DNA of 64,000 bases from Protula sp. h YS-2021 (Eukaryota; Annelida; Polychaeta; Sabellida; Serpulidae): NCBI GenBank assembly GCA_949752745.1, contig OX457027.1, forward strand, positions 19,362,603 to 19,426,602, given 5' to 3'. Shown in pieces: positions 1 to 14,042 of the stretch (position 1 is its first letter; each line of letters starts with the position of its first letter). A program made the position numbers and the translations under genes. Under the pieces are notes generated by a model. The model saw only the letters and a list, made by a program, of their open reading frames with translations. It ran no database searches and was not told the DNA's origin.

Positions 1-2640
1 CCGTGGCATATCACCAATTACAGGATGATACCGGTCCAGTTGTTACACCCCTAACATTTGAAATATACACATATGAAAGTTTTCGTTTATGATATTGTCC
101 AAAAGATTTATCTTGCTTTACTGCACAAATCATCTCCTTGTTCTCGGCGTTAATATCGCTGAGGCCTACATTTTTCATTTGTGACCCAATTTTTCTCATT
201 TGAAGCCCGCCTCATGTCATTTGAATTCTCGAGTCCCCGAGTGCTTCAGATGCTATGTAAATACTTTTAACTGCAAAAAAGGGCCTGGAATGAAAACATA
301 GGGCCTCAAGTTAAATTAAAATCCAGTAAAACGATGTGAGTCATATTATTGCCAATATATGTAAGACACTTGACTTTGTTTATCGAGCAATATTTTATTC
401 ATCCTGAGAGCCCTTTTCAGACACACATTTTGTTGTTTACACTTCGGATATTCATTTTAATACATTTTAAGGATTTTACCAGAAATTTATATTCATTTAG
501 AATATTTGCACATTGTTAAGGATTGTAAAGCTCCTTTACAACTTCGCTTTGAATTTCTTATCAAAATTGAAAATTTCAACATGTGCGAAACAATTTTTAC
601 GACACTTTGTGCATAGGAAGCACTTTCAGCCACGTGTCTTGTGACTTTAAATCCTGTTGAACAAGACATAAGCAAATCTTCTTAAATTATATGACGCAAA
701 CATTTGCAGTACCCTGTCCTGCTTTTTAATCAGTTATCTTTCTTTGCGTCAGCATCCTTATCTGTACAATGCGCAACTGCTAATTCACAAGCACTTCCCA
801 ATCATTTCAGAATCGATATTATCAACATACCCTATAATAAAGCGTCAAAATTCAAACTCTGACAGGGAGTATTTAAGGTAAAAACCGTTCTAATCATGAC
901 TCCAAAAATGTAAATATAGACAAGAAGATTTTACGACTGACAAATCAGTTGAACATTTATCATCCTTAGCAAAGTTTTCAACTTTCATTAGATTCCATAA
1001 TCCACGAAATTACTATAAAAGTTGGTAAGAGTAGATTACTTTATGAGATTTATGAGCAACTTTTATCGTAGTCGTTCCTTTTAACTTCTTTTTATTTTTA
1101 GCTGTTTGAAATATGTGTTCAACATGTGCATTCAAAAGAAACAGGAATGACTGAAATATGGTCAGAGTATATTATTTTTGCAACACCTCTTTATTAGTTA
1201 AATTTGTTCTTGGAATCACGTTCAAGATCCTTTAGACAGCTTTTGTTGAAAGTGTACTTCTGAGTGTTAAGCAATAATTCCATGGAATCTGGAAAGGTGC
1301 ATGTCTATATCAAAGCCTCAGCATTGCCACCTAAAACTGGAGCTAAATGTTATACGGTAACTATCTAGTTTGTGCCATATGCCCACCGATGTGCTTTTTG
1401 TGATGTGATGTGATGTTAGTTTTGTTGATTTCACACAGAGCTAAGTGGCATCATTGAAATCAGAGACTACTCGTTTGAATTTTTTGACAAATAATAATGA
1501 ACTCCAATTGGTCACCTCGTGACCTCACAAACGTAGATTGTTATTACATCGCCATAAGTGAAAAATTGCTGTGAAACGAAGAGAACAGTATCTTTTTAGG
1601 CTTATGTACTACAGCTCATCACATCCGGCACTCTAATTCGATAACGTTTTTTGTGATTACCCAGTCAGTGTTATTATACTAGCGATTTTGATGTTTCCAG
1701 GACAGTTTTGAAATCGTAAATACTACACCCCTTTCCATCCCTCCCGATTCCCCACCAAGAACGTTAACCCAATCAGACTTGATTACCACATTGTTGCGCA
1801 ATATTGCTATCTGATAAAATACCGCATTGAAAGGTTATTTATGACCTACATGGAACATGTAATCAAAACATATGATCATGGAAATACTTCAATATCGAAA
1901 TTCATGAGCAGAGGGGCTTCAACTATAAAACAGATGATTTTCTTCTCAATTCTTCTTAATGTTCGCAGCTTCATTAAAAATGCAATGTTTTGCTACAACA
2001 GTTTGCAGATGTTGTAACCGTAAGTTATATAATGATTTATCTAAATTTCTTTTCAGTTATCAAACACTAAGAGACTGATATATTACAGTCAGGAACAGAT
2101 ATATTTCTTGTTTTTGACCAAAATCTTGTGTACTCTTTTCATACCGTCTTTGTTCTAGGCTCGTCCGGCCAACTTCAGATTTTCAGATGGTTGTATAATG
2201 TTTCTCTTTATATTTACACAGATATTTACACAGATATTAATGAAGGTTAGGAACACTTTCTTTGATTTGCCGTTAAAATATTCTGGGTACAAAGGAAAAA
2301 GTGCTTTTTGAAAAGAGAAAATTTAAATATTTACCTGAATAGTAGTGTGATTCGTTTTTCAACAAAAACAGTGCAATTTAAATTTATTTCAAAACTTAGT
2401 ATAAACAGAACAAAATAAATCCCAGCTATATAATAAAAAGAATACAACATGGTCCTTAAAGAAGTACAAAAAATATTTTTCACACTAAAAGTTACACATT
2501 GACCTCACACTACGGGTTCTGTCAATATTCACTTTCGACTTTGGGATGTAGCTCTATATACTTCCATCTTGATCATGTAATTTTCCTATTTATGTGCCCC
2601 AACATTTATTCTATCTATAATATCATAATTGACTATTTCT
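1..2640. other. AT-rich noncoding DNA, nothing recognised
   Basis: This stretch is AT-rich and not visibly tandem. Short open frames on both strands are of chance size and have no recognisable motif. No RNA gene, transposon end or convincing splice-bounded exon was seen. Confidence 0.6.
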
Positions 2641-2774
2641 TTGTTTGTTTTGTTGTTTCAGGAACCACATCTGCCAGTGAGTCGGCTGACAGATCACAAA
2701 GCTTTATGAACACTTATAATAAATCATTGATTGGCGTTTATAACATTAGAAAATGCCAAAGACATCATCTATAG

Positions 2775-5700
2775 TTTATAACATCATTTAAACTTATTCA
2801 TAACCTTACAGTACTCCAACATACTCAAATCACTTTAAAATGTGTAACTGTACCGCAGTACCAGTCGAGAGAGGGGTATTACTAGATGAAAATCATTGTC
2901 GGTCACTACATCTTACGCACAAACGTTATGTGCTGTAGGTGCGAAGTGCTTTGTGCGGTTCCGTCACTGGAAAAACCGCAATTAAATTCAGTCATTCTCT
3001 ACAAGTTATAATGCAGAGAAATGTGATATTGTAACTATTAAAAGCAAAAAGATGCTGAGAAATAAGTATCAAATCATATACCATTAACTTGTCAAAGTTT
3101 TTTGTATAAACTATCTATTGCTTAAATGCCATTCACTCTTACAGACATCTATTAATTTAATTCTCAATACAGTTACACACTAAAAGTTCACTGTCAAATT
3201 AAATTATTGAAAACAATGATTGATTTCAATAGTTTAAAAATAAAAAAGCAAGTAATCTTTTGCATTTCAAATGATTTATTGAAACACTTTCGAGCTTCAG
3301 AAATTTCACATTTATCACGTAACTTCCTTGTGCTTGCAGTTCATGCAGTAGTTCTTGCAGGAAAGACAGGAGTATGAGATATACATTATTACAACCAATA
3401 TCGCAGTACCAACAATTAAATTGTAAAGTATTTCAAATTGTTATTTTCCGGAACCATTTTAACGCCTGTAACATTTGGTCACTGGGTAATCAAAGTTGTC
3501 GGTTTCGGTCCTGTTGCAGACTTCGTATGGCTAATTTTCTAAAATACCCCATGTAGTAAGGTACTTTCGGTTTTTCCGGTACCATGAATTAACTTTTATA
3601 GAAATGTTATTTGTTTGGATTCATTTAACATTTTAAGTCAATAATATACTCATGTAAAATAAATTTTCCCATTATAATTGAAGATACATTTAGAAATAGC
3701 AGAAATTCTGCAGCCAACTGAATACAACTAAATAAGAGCTTCAAATAAATTCATCTTTGATAGAAAAAATTGATGTCGAGCTTATCTATATCTTTATCTA
3801 TTGAAATTGTCTTGAGGAAGTTACAATAATTAATGATTTACCCCCACATCTTAACAGGGGACGTTGTTATACTCTGTGAGAAGTCGAAACCATAATGGTG
3901 CACTGTTAGCTGAGCAGAAAGCTAAGTATAGATATCGAGATACCATTAAAACAGGTGTTGTAGTAAAGTATTTTCAGGGACAATCAATCAGCGTAAATAT
4001 TTTTAAAAACATGTTAGCATTAAGTTAACTTCAATCTACATAAATAATGGTATATACGTATTCAATTGCATCAAGTACTTTATTTGTTTACTTCGTTTTT
4101 TATTTCTCTTACATGGCTACAGCTAAATGAATTTTCTATGCGGGTTTGTTCTATATGTAACTAAGGAGCGAAGAAAAAATACCTCGTTCATCTTGTGGTT
4201 TGATTTTTAGGATATATCTTTAAATCGAGAACTTTAAAGTATAACTCACTGTTTCGGTTTTTCTTTGTATCAAAGTTGAAGCTCATTAAATAATAACTTA
4301 ACTGATTATGATTAAGCAAAGCTAATCAAAAGTTGGAGACACATGTTATCTAAGTCATAGATGGGATGATGCTAGGACATAAACATAAAATGTAAATTGC
4401 TTCCAAACTAAAGTAGAGAAACCGCGGATCAGTCAGGAAAAGCAGACGTATCAGTTAGGACAAGCAGACGTAAAGAGAAAAGGAAGCACATAGAAGTTAG
4501 TTGGTAAACTTATATATCAATTGATGAAAATTGCATTGCATTTGATAATAAAAGTAAATTTAACGCTGAAGGAGGATTTTTCGTTTACTATGAAGTAAAA
4601 CGGCAAATATAAAATACTAATATTTCTACCTACAATTTAGAAACAAATAGAAAACATTTTTGGATGGAAGAACTGAAGAATCAGTTAAAAATTCAGCTGG
4701 GTACTAAAAGAAATTAAAGGTTATCTATGAGTATACGGTGTTTGAAAAGGACAATAAAGAACAGTTTTCTATCTATAGTTTTAGCCATGAAGTAATGTTC
4801 TGCAAAAGTGTTTATATATACTGTATCAAAAAGGTTCAAATGCGTTCTCAAAAGAAATCAGTTCAAAACAGACGAAATAGTTTTTTTTTATTTTCCTGAA
4901 ATGTCATAAAAGGAGTGCAATTGCTGTAAACTATGCCCGCTCGTTAAACAGTCAAGCGTTATTGTCTGACAATGGTATGCATATTGAAGCCAGTGAGTCA
5001 TTCTCAGCGCTATTTCAATAGAAAGGTAAAAGAAGAAAATTTTTACCTGACAGTGATGGTCTACTGAATAATCACTAAAAGCATTGCTTTGTGTTATTTA
5101 CCATCTATGAACAATTGTTATTTGGACACAAAAAGAGGAAAAGATCTCAGCTAGTAATACATACAAAGTTTTCTTGCTGATACGGAGCAAAACTAGACAC
5201 CAGATAAAGCTGTATGGATATCTAAAAAGTTGGTAGTTAAGGTTACCCATGTATTCAATAAATACAAATACTTATTGCCATATGTCACACATCATATATA
5301 CTGACAAATATACTTATGTACTCAAAAGGGTTCAGACATCCATGTTAAAATGAACATGGATAACTGAAGCTATTTTTCCACTTACAATTTATTATCCAGC
5401 ACAAAATCTATAACTCAAAATGATGTCTTTGTATTACTGACATGAATCCTTGTTTTGGTTCACAACAATAAGACCAGCATCCCCACCTGCTCCTCAAATC
5501 GTGTTCCGTTACTTTCATAGACACTTTATTCAAGGAAAACTTATTGCAGTTATTTCTTCATGAGTGATAAAACAAGGACCCGTATCAGGATATTTTTGCA
5601 CTTTGAAAGCGTTTGGCTCTTGCTACATAATAATATAAGCAATGAATTTCCTTTTATTTCTTTCAGGAAATGGGCGAAAACATTCTTTATTATACTTCAT

Positions 5701-6514
5701 ATAAAATGTTTTAAGACGTTTTAAGTTCCAATTGTTGTGTTTATGTTTCACCTGTTACTTCATATGTATACTACTGATTTTTCCTCTCTGTGCATTGATT
5801 ACTGTTACCTAATCCCCCGTGGTTAACGCTGTGCCACTTTCTCCATATTTTCAGACTAACACTTCATAAACTTTATTTTAAAACGTTCACCATCGAACTT
5901 CGTTGTGTTATTAAGATGTTTCACTGAGTTTTAAGGTGCTCCGCTGTGTTGTTAAGAGGTTCTTCTGTTGTTCCGCCGCTCATTTGCTTATAGCTGTGCT
6001 CAGATATACGTATATTTTCTCATACTCTAACACTCCATCTATTGTTTCGTATTAAAATTATTTTTCTGGACTTCATTTGTTTATAGAAGTGTAATTGCTA
6101 CAAAAATAAATCACCCAGGCACTCAGTGCCAGCAAAATGTTGCATAAAAATTATCTACATGAAAAATAGTCTTTATTAATCCCTTTACAAGCAGTAGAAA
6201 TTTAACTTATACACAATTTAGAAACAGATTAATGGAAAAATGACGGCTCAATATTTAGTTTTGTGCTTACTATTCCAAGCCGTAGTCTAGGCCTTTAGAT
6301 TACCAGTGAGGTAAACATTACTGTCAAAGCACTCTTTAATCACTCTCATTTTCATTTATGCCGCTTTCAAAATTTACAGTCGATATTTAACTGTATAATT
6401 ATTACTGCTCAGATACATATTCTAATATACAATTGGTTACAAAAGAATTTATTTGGATGAAGCTGTGCAAAATTAGAAACTTGTGAAACTTTAAAAAATA
6501 CTTGATGGTCGCTG
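2775..6514. other. AT-rich noncoding DNA, nothing recognised
   Basis: Almost no open frame exceeds 60 codons here, and I see no tandem array. The only local structure is a short imperfect duplication near 4430-4475, where a segment containing AAGCAGACGTA occurs twice about 25 bp apart. I see no gene, RNA or mobile element. Confidence 0.6.
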
Positions 6515-6750
6515 TAGAAGAACAAGCCTCTGAGTCCTCAGATAAATCTCTGGAGAAGAATATGCCTAGCAGTCTTCAAATAAACCTGTGTAGAAGAACA
6601 AGCCTGTTCATCTCTGGAGAAGAATAAGCCTGCGAATGCTCAGATAAACTTCTGTTGAAGAGCAAGCCCGTGGTTATTCAGATAAACCTGTGCATTAAAA
6701 TAAGCCTGTAAGTTCTCAGATAAAATTCGTCAGAAGGGCATGCCTGTGAT
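6515..6750. repeat. Degenerate 36-bp minisatellite
   Basis: About six diverged units of roughly 36 bp carry the recurring pieces AGAAGAACAAGCCTGTG and CTCAGATAAACC. Spacing drifts by a few bases and point differences are many, so the array is old. No open frame runs through it. Confidence 0.7.
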
Positions 6751-6769
6751 GCTTCTGATGGACAGTATT

Positions 6770-7850
6770 ACTGAGCTTATCGCGATGTGGTAGAAAGTTA
6801 TGAATTGATTAACGATCATTGATGAAGAGTAAAACAGTTATGTACAAAATGCCGTAGAAAGAAGATTGCTATAGAAACAATGGAAAGACATTCTTCACTT
6901 TCCGGGAAGCAATCGCTTAAGAAACCAGTAAAAAAACCTACAACGAAAGCATAAAAACAAGTCAGGTACTAATTAAAGTGAACAATTAAAGTGAACAACT
7001 ATATGAACCTTTCACAATTATTCAACTAAATTAGCAGATCGATTGCAGAATATCACGAGACACACATATTTACACTTTAGATTAACATTTTTATTTAAGC
7101 TGATGAGAAGTATTTGATCTGTTTAAGTGAAATATTGACATTTATTAGTTAGATAAGACGACTCATAGTATAGCTTACACATTCGAGATCAATATCTGCT
7201 ATAACTGTGATATGATTGATAGGAATACTTACCAGCTATTTTTTCTGTGAAAAGTATAAAGGTGTAATTGTAATCGTCCTCTACAACTTTTTAGTGTACA
7301 GAATAATTACGCATATAAAACTGAAATGATATAAAGCTTTGAAGTTCATAATATTATTAAGAATATATCATCTAAAACTGAGACCCTTGCTTTTAATTAA
7401 AAAAATTGCACAGAAGTTTTATTCAAAATAGAACAAATGTTAGCTGGAGGGTGTTTTATTCTAAGTAAAGATAAACATTTGAGCTTTGAGCATTCATAAC
7501 CATGCTTTAGAAAAATAAATTACAATAACAAAGTGTTCTATTGTGCCCCTTTTTCAAACAACACAGCACAGTAGTTCCGAGAATGTAGAATTACTTTTCT
7601 ACAATTGAGGCCATTTAAATTGGACCTAGTTTTAGTAGACCATTTCCCTTGACAAATTGTTGCTAGATCAGATATCGGCATACCGGATTAATAGCTGCTG
7701 TTGTGTCGTTTTCCACGTTCCATTTAATTTGAGCTTTTTATTTCATTTTCTCCTTTTTAGCTACAGGCTGAATGGAATCCTAGTAGAATCCTGAAATCTG
7801 TTAATAGCGCAAAGGTTTGACACACATTTTGAATCTGTCTGCAGCAAAAT
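6770..7850. other. AT-rich noncoding DNA, nothing recognised
   Basis: Unique-looking AT-rich sequence with no open frame of note, no tandem repeat and no inverted repeat that I could find by eye. Confidence 0.5.
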
Positions 7851-8246
7851 CCTGAAGTATGATAACTAAAATAATTGTTATCGTACAACGTAGGCGCAGC
7901 ATAACCTTAAAATACCATCACCTAGACTCTACAAATTTTAACCCGTTTAAAACTCGCACAAAAGCAGTCAAGCTGAAGAGTTTTGGATTGATATAAAGTG
8001 GCTGAGTGTCGGTTTGTATACAGAACAAGAATTTCAAATTCTTAAAAGCAATATTAGGTTTCCTTACACTGTTTATATCGTTGACTTAATGGAGTATTGA
8101 GTTTTAAAAATTCAGTATAATCATTCCTTTAAATTCTATCGTCTGATACTGTAAGAGATGTTGACGAGTCAAAACTAGTCAATATGACAAATTTTTGACG
8201 AGCTTTCAAAACGTTAAAAATTTCCAGTGTAGAACGTTTTACACAT

Positions 8247-8705
8247 AAAGCACGTGCGCCATAACCGTCATATACGATCGCCTATAGGACTGTTAACCTA
8301 TTAAGTAATTGTACCATAACTCCGATATATGATTATCTGTAGTCATCATAACCCTGAAATACGATAACTTGTAGCAGTGTTATCACAAAACGTAAGTGTG
8401 TCATAACCTTAAGTATACCATAACACAGTAAGTAAATGTATCATACTGATATACGATCACCTACAGGACTGTTAACATGCAAATTAAGTGCATTATAGCC
8501 CTGAAATACGATAGATACTGTTAATAGACAAAGTAAGCGCATCATAATAACGAAATACGATGAACACTGTTAACTTACAAAATAAGTGCATCATAACTCT
8601 GAAATATGGTCGCCAATACGGATGTTAACATACCAATTAAGTGCATCAATACCCTGAAATACGGTCGCCAACAGGGCTGTTAACATGCAGAGGAAGTGCA
8701 TCGTA
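8247..8705. repeat. Degenerate ~58-bp minisatellite
   Basis: Roughly eight diverged units share the pieces CATAACCCTGAAATACGAT, GGACTGTTAACATGC and AAGTGCATC at about 57-60 bp spacing. One more diverged unit lies detached at about 7855-7925, so the array was once longer or has a scattered founder copy. The left units are more diverged than the right ones. Confidence 0.75.
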
Positions 8706-9339
8706 AGTATATCATTATCCAACGTCGTTTTAAGTGTGATTTATGACGTCATATTTTGAACGCAAAACGACATCGGTAAGTCCTGAAGATTAATCAAGGA
8801 ACCGACAAAAATTAAAAGCGCGATATCAGAAACAAAAGCCTGGGGTAGTGCGGGTTAAAACAGATAATTTTGAAAAAAAAACTAGCACTTTTTAACAGCG
8901 TACCGTGACCACAATCTGTGCCGTGACCATGAAATAAATAAGATGAAGGTAATTAAACATTTCAACGGATAATTTTTCTTTTTGTTGTCAACTCACTTGT
9001 AAATTCATTATTTAGATTATTTTAAAAATTGAATTAACATTTTGGACAAACATGTTCTAGTAGGTTATGTGAGCTAAATGTTAATAGTTTGACTGTTGGT
9101 TAAAAATATCAATAGTTTGATAGAGAAGGGACAGATTTTTTGGTATCTAAAAAACGATAACCCGCAATGGACGATAGAAAATTAAAACTAGGCCGAATGG
9201 TGCAACCGCGTTTTAAAATATTACCACTTATACCACTGCAATCACAGCCACCTAGACAGTATGACAAAACGCTTTTATAATTTTCCGTAAGGGCTGGAAT
9301 TTCTAACGGTTTCCGAAAATGAAGTCATAATCTCTCTAT

Positions 9340-9960
9340 CCCTAGCAATTTTCAAGATACGCAAATAATGCGAGCGATGACCTTGAAACTCAATATCGTG
9401 AGCCAAGTCGCAAAGTTAGCCCTAACAGAGTTTGTACAGAGGTTGAGGAAAAAAATAAGGTTCACTCGCTCTATCTCTGAGGGGTTCTGCGATACACACG
9501 TAACGTGAATTTGACCTTGAAATTCAAGGTTACGATTTACATGTTACCCCTTAAATGAAGTAAAAATCGTTAGAGTTTTAGACATTCCTGATCTTTTTCA
9601 AGATATATTGCTACTTTTCATACTTGAAGGTGAAAGTCAAGAAAAACATCAATAGTTTATGACCAGTGAAAGTTATTCTTGCCGTATGTTAAAGTCAATG
9701 TTTCTCGCAATTTGACCTTAACCTTGAAGGCCTGGGTGAAAACGGTTGCAAATACACCAAATTTCCATCACTGCACATGTTTGCAAGTTTGGTGGCGATA
9801 TTCTCAATCAGTTCAGTTTCCCTGGCTCAATGCGTTTATGAGGTTTTTTTGCGTAAACCGTTTTTGGGCAGAAATAAAAAAAAGAAAAAAACAAAAGAAA
9901 ACCGATGACGAATATCAGCAAAGATAAGCCCTTTTGGAATCCGTGATTCCTAGTGGGAAT
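9340..9960. repeat. Interspersed repeat block with TGACCTTG motifs
   Basis: The block has several TTGACCTTGA-type steps (near 9510-9525 and 9710-9730) among phrases such as CCAAATTTCCATCACTGCA. The same phrases recur in diverged form at 11.6-12.4 kb. Repeats of this style are widespread in molluscan genomes; that is general knowledge and no search was run. The open frame at 9679-9927 lies inside the repeat, ends in a lysine-rich run from an A-rich tract, and is not called a gene. Confidence 0.5.
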
Positions 9961-10960
9961 AATAGATATGCCTAAATTCGTTCAAGTAAGATCATGAGAG
10001 AAACATAGGGGAAAAACAGGGCAGTAATAAGCATTGCTAACTACAGTATTAGTAGGTTAAGATTAAAGTACGAACTTGAATGCTTTGGACGATTTTATAA
10101 AGCTTAAGTGATGCTAAAGAAGCTTCTCTGTGCGTCTGTCGCACATCACTGGGCAACAGAAGAAAAGCAAGCGTATACTGGAGATTCCCCATATCCTAAT
10201 CAGTCATTATTATCCTTCCCGTGAATTGGAAACACTTCGAGTGATTTTAATAATTTAGATAGGGCCACTTTTTTTTACGCCTGCTCAAGTGCTGCAGATT
10301 CACAAATCTCCTTCTGTGCACCAGAGAAGGGTTCTTTGTTCTATTTCACTTTCAACAGGAACTGGGTTTTTACTCAGTGAATTCTAGATCGAAACAGACG
10401 GGGAACTGTGGTAATAATGACTGATCTACGACTATATCTTGCAGGGCTAAAACCCTAAAGGTAAAGCCAAGCCAGGGCAATTTTTCCTCATAAAGGAGCG
10501 AGAAAAGCAAATGGCAGGAAGCAAGGCAGGAAGGAAGCTGGAAGGGTTAAGCAGTGTTTTTAGTGCTTCAAAAGATTCAATATGACGCCTTTTGTCATCA
10601 TTTGCTGTATTCATGTGGTACTTTCTTTCTTTGCAATAGCTCCATTGTAGATAAAACGTGCGTTTTTGCGCATGCCTAAATTTAGCATATTTCACAAATA
10701 TAGAACTTGCTTTCATTCTCGTTGCTATTAGCCGCCTCCAGGGTGGTGGGTGGGGACCAGACGCGGTCCGCGAGGAGTGCCATTTTCGTTAAAAAGAGAG
10801 TAAGTTTCATTCAGTACTTCCCATCCGGGGAGTCGCCCTTATTTCTCTGTATTAGAAATACAGGATTACTTTTAATAATGCTTTTCTGCGCACAGTATCT
10901 ATTTTTATTTTTAAATAACCGTATATGCAGGTAATGGGTTCTGCACCTATCACACACACA

Positions 10961-10962
<2 letters not shown>
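9961..10962. other. Noncoding DNA, nothing recognised
   Basis: No tandem repeat or transposon end is seen. Overlapping short frames at 10447-10934 on both strands lack motifs. A GTAAGT at about 10798-10803 follows AAAGAGA but is not preceded by a plausible coding exon. Confidence 0.45.

Positions 10963-11038
<76 letters not shown>
10963..11038. repeat. (CT)38 microsatellite
   Basis: An essentially perfect CT dinucleotide run of 76 bp follows a short CACACACACA tract. It creates open frames of Ser-Leu or Arg-Glu repeats on the two strands; these are artefacts of the repeat. The strand asymmetry (all pyrimidine on +) makes triplex formation possible. Confidence 0.97.
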
Positions 11039-11041
<3 letters not shown>

Positions 11042-11136
11042 GTTGTTCTTGTTGCTGCTGCTGTTGTTGTTCTTGTTGCTGCTGCTGTTGTTGTTCTTGT
11101 TGTTGCTATTGTTGTTGTTTTTGTTGTTGCTGTTCA
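11039..11136. repeat. GTT/GCT triplet-rich minisatellite
   Basis: The CT run passes directly into about four units of 24-27 bp built from GTT, CTT and GCT triplets, such as TTGTTGTTCTTGTTGCTGC. All frames encode homopolymer-like peptides, so no gene is inferred. Confidence 0.9.
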
Positions 11137-11634
11137 CAATAGGTTGCAATATCAAGAAAAAAATTGAGACCAACATTTCACCCTTTTCAATAATGTCGAT
11201 CAGAGAATTAATGATATTAAAAAAACTACTTGATTGATACACGAAATGTATTTTTCATTTTATTTTTGAACTAAATATTCTCAATATCTTTAAGAGCCAG
11301 ATAAGGAATTCAATTGCCAATATCATATCAAGCTAATTTTTGCAATCAAAACTCATTAATTAACAATAATAATAATAATAACATGCCCAACTCATTTGAT
11401 AATTTTTTACACAAAAATGGTTAGGACAACAGTTGGTCTCGATAGTAATCATAATTAAGAGGCAGCAATGTGCATACTTTATGGGTGGTCATTAAGAACG
11501 GAATGGTCACAAGCATGATCGCTGTTGTTTACAGCGGGTTTCCTGTCGCGATGGGGTAGTACTCTTTTCATCTAGCCATTGTGAAAAAAAGCGGAATGAC
11601 CCATAATCCACGAAAAAAGTTTTACTATACTATT

Positions 11635-12450
11635 ATGACGAGGTCAGGGTCACCGAGGTACCTCTTATGTTACGTCTTTTAGGCCTAAACGGTCGAAAAT
11701 AAAGTCAAAATCGGTGTGTATCTAACCGTTTTCAAAATAATGGGCAACCTCCGGTTCTTGAACGTCAAGCTCACAGAGGTATCTCATACTTTGACCTTCA
11801 CCGTTCACAAAAGATCCGAAATAAACTCAAAATCGGTCTATCTCTAACCGTTTTCGAGATATCGGTCAACTTCTGGTTTTCGACTTCGACCTTGACCCAG
11901 AAGATCAAGATCACCGAGCCGCCTCTTATGTAACATCTTTAGGCCCAAAAGACTTCGAAAATAGTTACTCTAGGTTACTCAAATCTTTTATTTTTCCAAG
12001 CTCTGTTTCCAGCCATTTTTGACGAAAGATGGGGGTTCATAAATATTTTGACTTCAATTTAAACTTCAAGGTCTTCAAGGTCAAGGTAAAAGAAACTGCG
12101 CTTCGAGCGAGATCTTATCATCATCTATACCTGTACCAAACTTCATCGCCGTCAGTCTAGGCAGAGTTATCTTGAGACCATATTGAGGTAACAAATCCTT
12201 TGACCTCAATTTGACCTTGACCTTGAAGGTCAAGATAAAAGGTTTGCAAATCCAGCGAGATCTTGTCACCCTCTCTACATGTACCAAACTTCCTCTTTGT
12301 ATGTCATATGGTCTCGTCGGAGTTGTCTGGAAACCATCCAAAAATATTTTAAAAGGCAGAAAAAGGAAAAAAACTTTCGAAATAACTACAGTCTTAGTCC
12401 CATTTACAAACGTAGTTTGCGAGTTAGAAGAAAACGCCATTCTTGGTTGG
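11635..12450. repeat. ~130-bp degenerate tandem and interspersed repeat with TGACCTTG motifs
   Basis: Three diverged units start near 11655, 11777 and 11915, marked by GAGGTACCTCTTATGTTAC-like phrases and AATCGGTxTxTATCTAACCG. A block related to the 9.3-9.9 kb repeat follows, with TTTGACCTTGACCTTGAAGG near 12215. Open frames at 12081-12455 (minus) and 12211-12543 (plus) mirror each other across this repeat and are not called genes. The AGGTCA/TGACCT steps resemble nuclear-receptor half-sites, but in a repeat this is weak evidence of function. Confidence 0.6.
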
Positions 12451-12557
12451 AACAAAAGCGCAATTCACTATGCTGCAGTTATGCCACTCATTGACAATGA
12501 TTTTAAAATTCAGCAAAATACCCATATAAGGAACATCTCCTGAGATATCGCAACGCC

Positions 12558-12812
12558 ATCACCCCCCCCCCCCCCACCCCACACACACCCACAAGAGCCA
12601 GGGTGATGGTCGTTTCTGTTGTTCATTTACACTTCCTTTCTTAGGGGGGGCGGGGATAATTGTTGCCCACTGTTTTGCACGCAAATAAAAGATCAAATTT
12701 TGAAAGCTAGCTAAAAGTGTAGACGGGTGAAAATGGTTAGGAGCGAGCTTTAAAATATGTACCCACGGAAGAGCTGCTCCCCCCACCCCCGACCCCCCCC
12801 CCCCCCCAGGTT
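12558..12812. other. C-rich tracts (strand-asymmetric)
   Basis: Runs of 10 to 15 C lie near 12560 and 12795, with a G run near 12645. Homopolymer C tracts recur across the window. They interrupt short frames and add no coding signal. Confidence 0.7.
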
Positions 12813-12954
12813 AAGGCCATTTTTATGCTGATCCCTTGTCCCTTCCCTGCCATTTTTGCACCTAAAATAAGAACACTTCTAAATTAACACTCGACGATGG
12901 TCTTAATTAAAAAGGTTTAAGTGTGTTTGAAATATAGATTTAACTACTACATTA

Positions 12955-13215
12955 TGAACCATATGGTCACGTCTAGCACATATTTACCATTTTATGATCA
13001 CGTGTTGAGCATGTGGTCAGCTCTGTTGGTAAACACATATTTGAGTCCATAGCCACATATGCATTAACCTACCGGAGTATGGTGACCATGGACGGTCTAC
13101 ATGTTAACCACGGGGTGTGTACTTTATACCATTTGGCCACATGTTAAGCATATGTTTTCCCATATGATAACAAGGTTGAGATCATGTGAAGTGAATACGT
13201 CGTTGGAAACCATAT
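12955..13215. repeat. Degenerate palindromic CATATG/CACATG cluster (1 of 4)
   Basis: A loose series of hexamer palindromes (CATATG, CCATATGG) and near-palindromes (ATGGTCAC, CACATATT, ACATGTTAA) is spaced 10-25 bp apart. The same style recurs at 17.0, 56.2 and 61.9 kb. Confidence 0.5.
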
Positions 13216-13955
13216 ATGTTCCGTGCTTAGGTCACTGGATTAGGTGTGGTCATTTCTGTTTTTAATACAGCACAGCACACACCCACACATGACAAAATAT
13301 TCTTCTACAGTTATTATAACTACCCATTGGGGGTTTGTTTGTAGCTTTAGCTGCTTCATCCTCCCGTGAAACCGACATAACTGCGTGTCCTGTGCAATAG
13401 GGCACCAGCGCAAATAACACAAATGTATCTATTCTCCGGATACACTGTTCGTGTAACATTGATTTGATCACATGCAAGAATGCACTGTCCTTGTGTCGCC
13501 CCATTTGCATTGATACATCTGATTTCACTCTGCAATTTTTTTTTTTGCAACATTTATGACGATTCTTGCATTGCACTCTTAGCGTAAGGGCAGTATACAG
13601 CCGATAAAATACCATTCTGTTGGTACACAAAAGCACATCGTTTCGCTGAAAAGGTCGCGCGCGGAATGAATGCAATGCTTGCGGAGTTGTTACTCATGTT
13701 CTCCCTGCAGAGAAGTTATGTTCTGTAGCCTGCTTTCTAGGTTTGATCCGGGTAGTTGTAAATGTCTTTGATCTCTATCGAATGCTTGTCTGCGATGCCT
13801 TGTACCATAGCACATAAACCTGTGCCACCACGGAGCAGCGTCTATTGTTATGTCAACCGTAGCTGACTGCACTCCTACCTGCTCCCAATAGCCAAAGATG
13901 TCAAATGATTACACTGGCATTGCTGGGTCCGGAACATTCTCCTTATGGATTTAAC
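13216..13955. other. Noncoding DNA upstream of exon A
   Basis: Minus-strand frames at 13240-13872 overlap one another and show no domain, signal peptide or splice context. A T10 run lies near 13540. I see no repeat or RNA. If exon A is a real first exon, this is its distal upstream region. Confidence 0.4.
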
Positions 13956-14022
13956 GGATACTTAATGTACTTAATGGCTACTTATGATACTTCATGAATA
14001 CTTACCGTACTTAATGGATATA
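13956..14022. repeat. Short ACTTAATG repeat upstream of exon A
   Basis: Five or so imperfect 12-14 bp units of the form GGATACTTAATGTACTTAAT lie 130-200 bp upstream of exon A's start codon. Confidence 0.6.
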
Positions 14023-14042
14023 ACAGTCATGTGTTAAGTGAA

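Noticed and set aside
2662..2773. Possible exon after the strong acceptor-like TTTGTTGTTTCAG
   Set aside because: The following frame is 37 codons to a stop with no motif, no partner exon and AT-biased residues; T-rich tracts ending in AG are common here.
12211..12543. 110-codon frame with mirrored minus-strand frame
   Set aside because: It lies in the TGACCTTG-type interspersed repeat also found at 9.3-9.9 kb; no domain.
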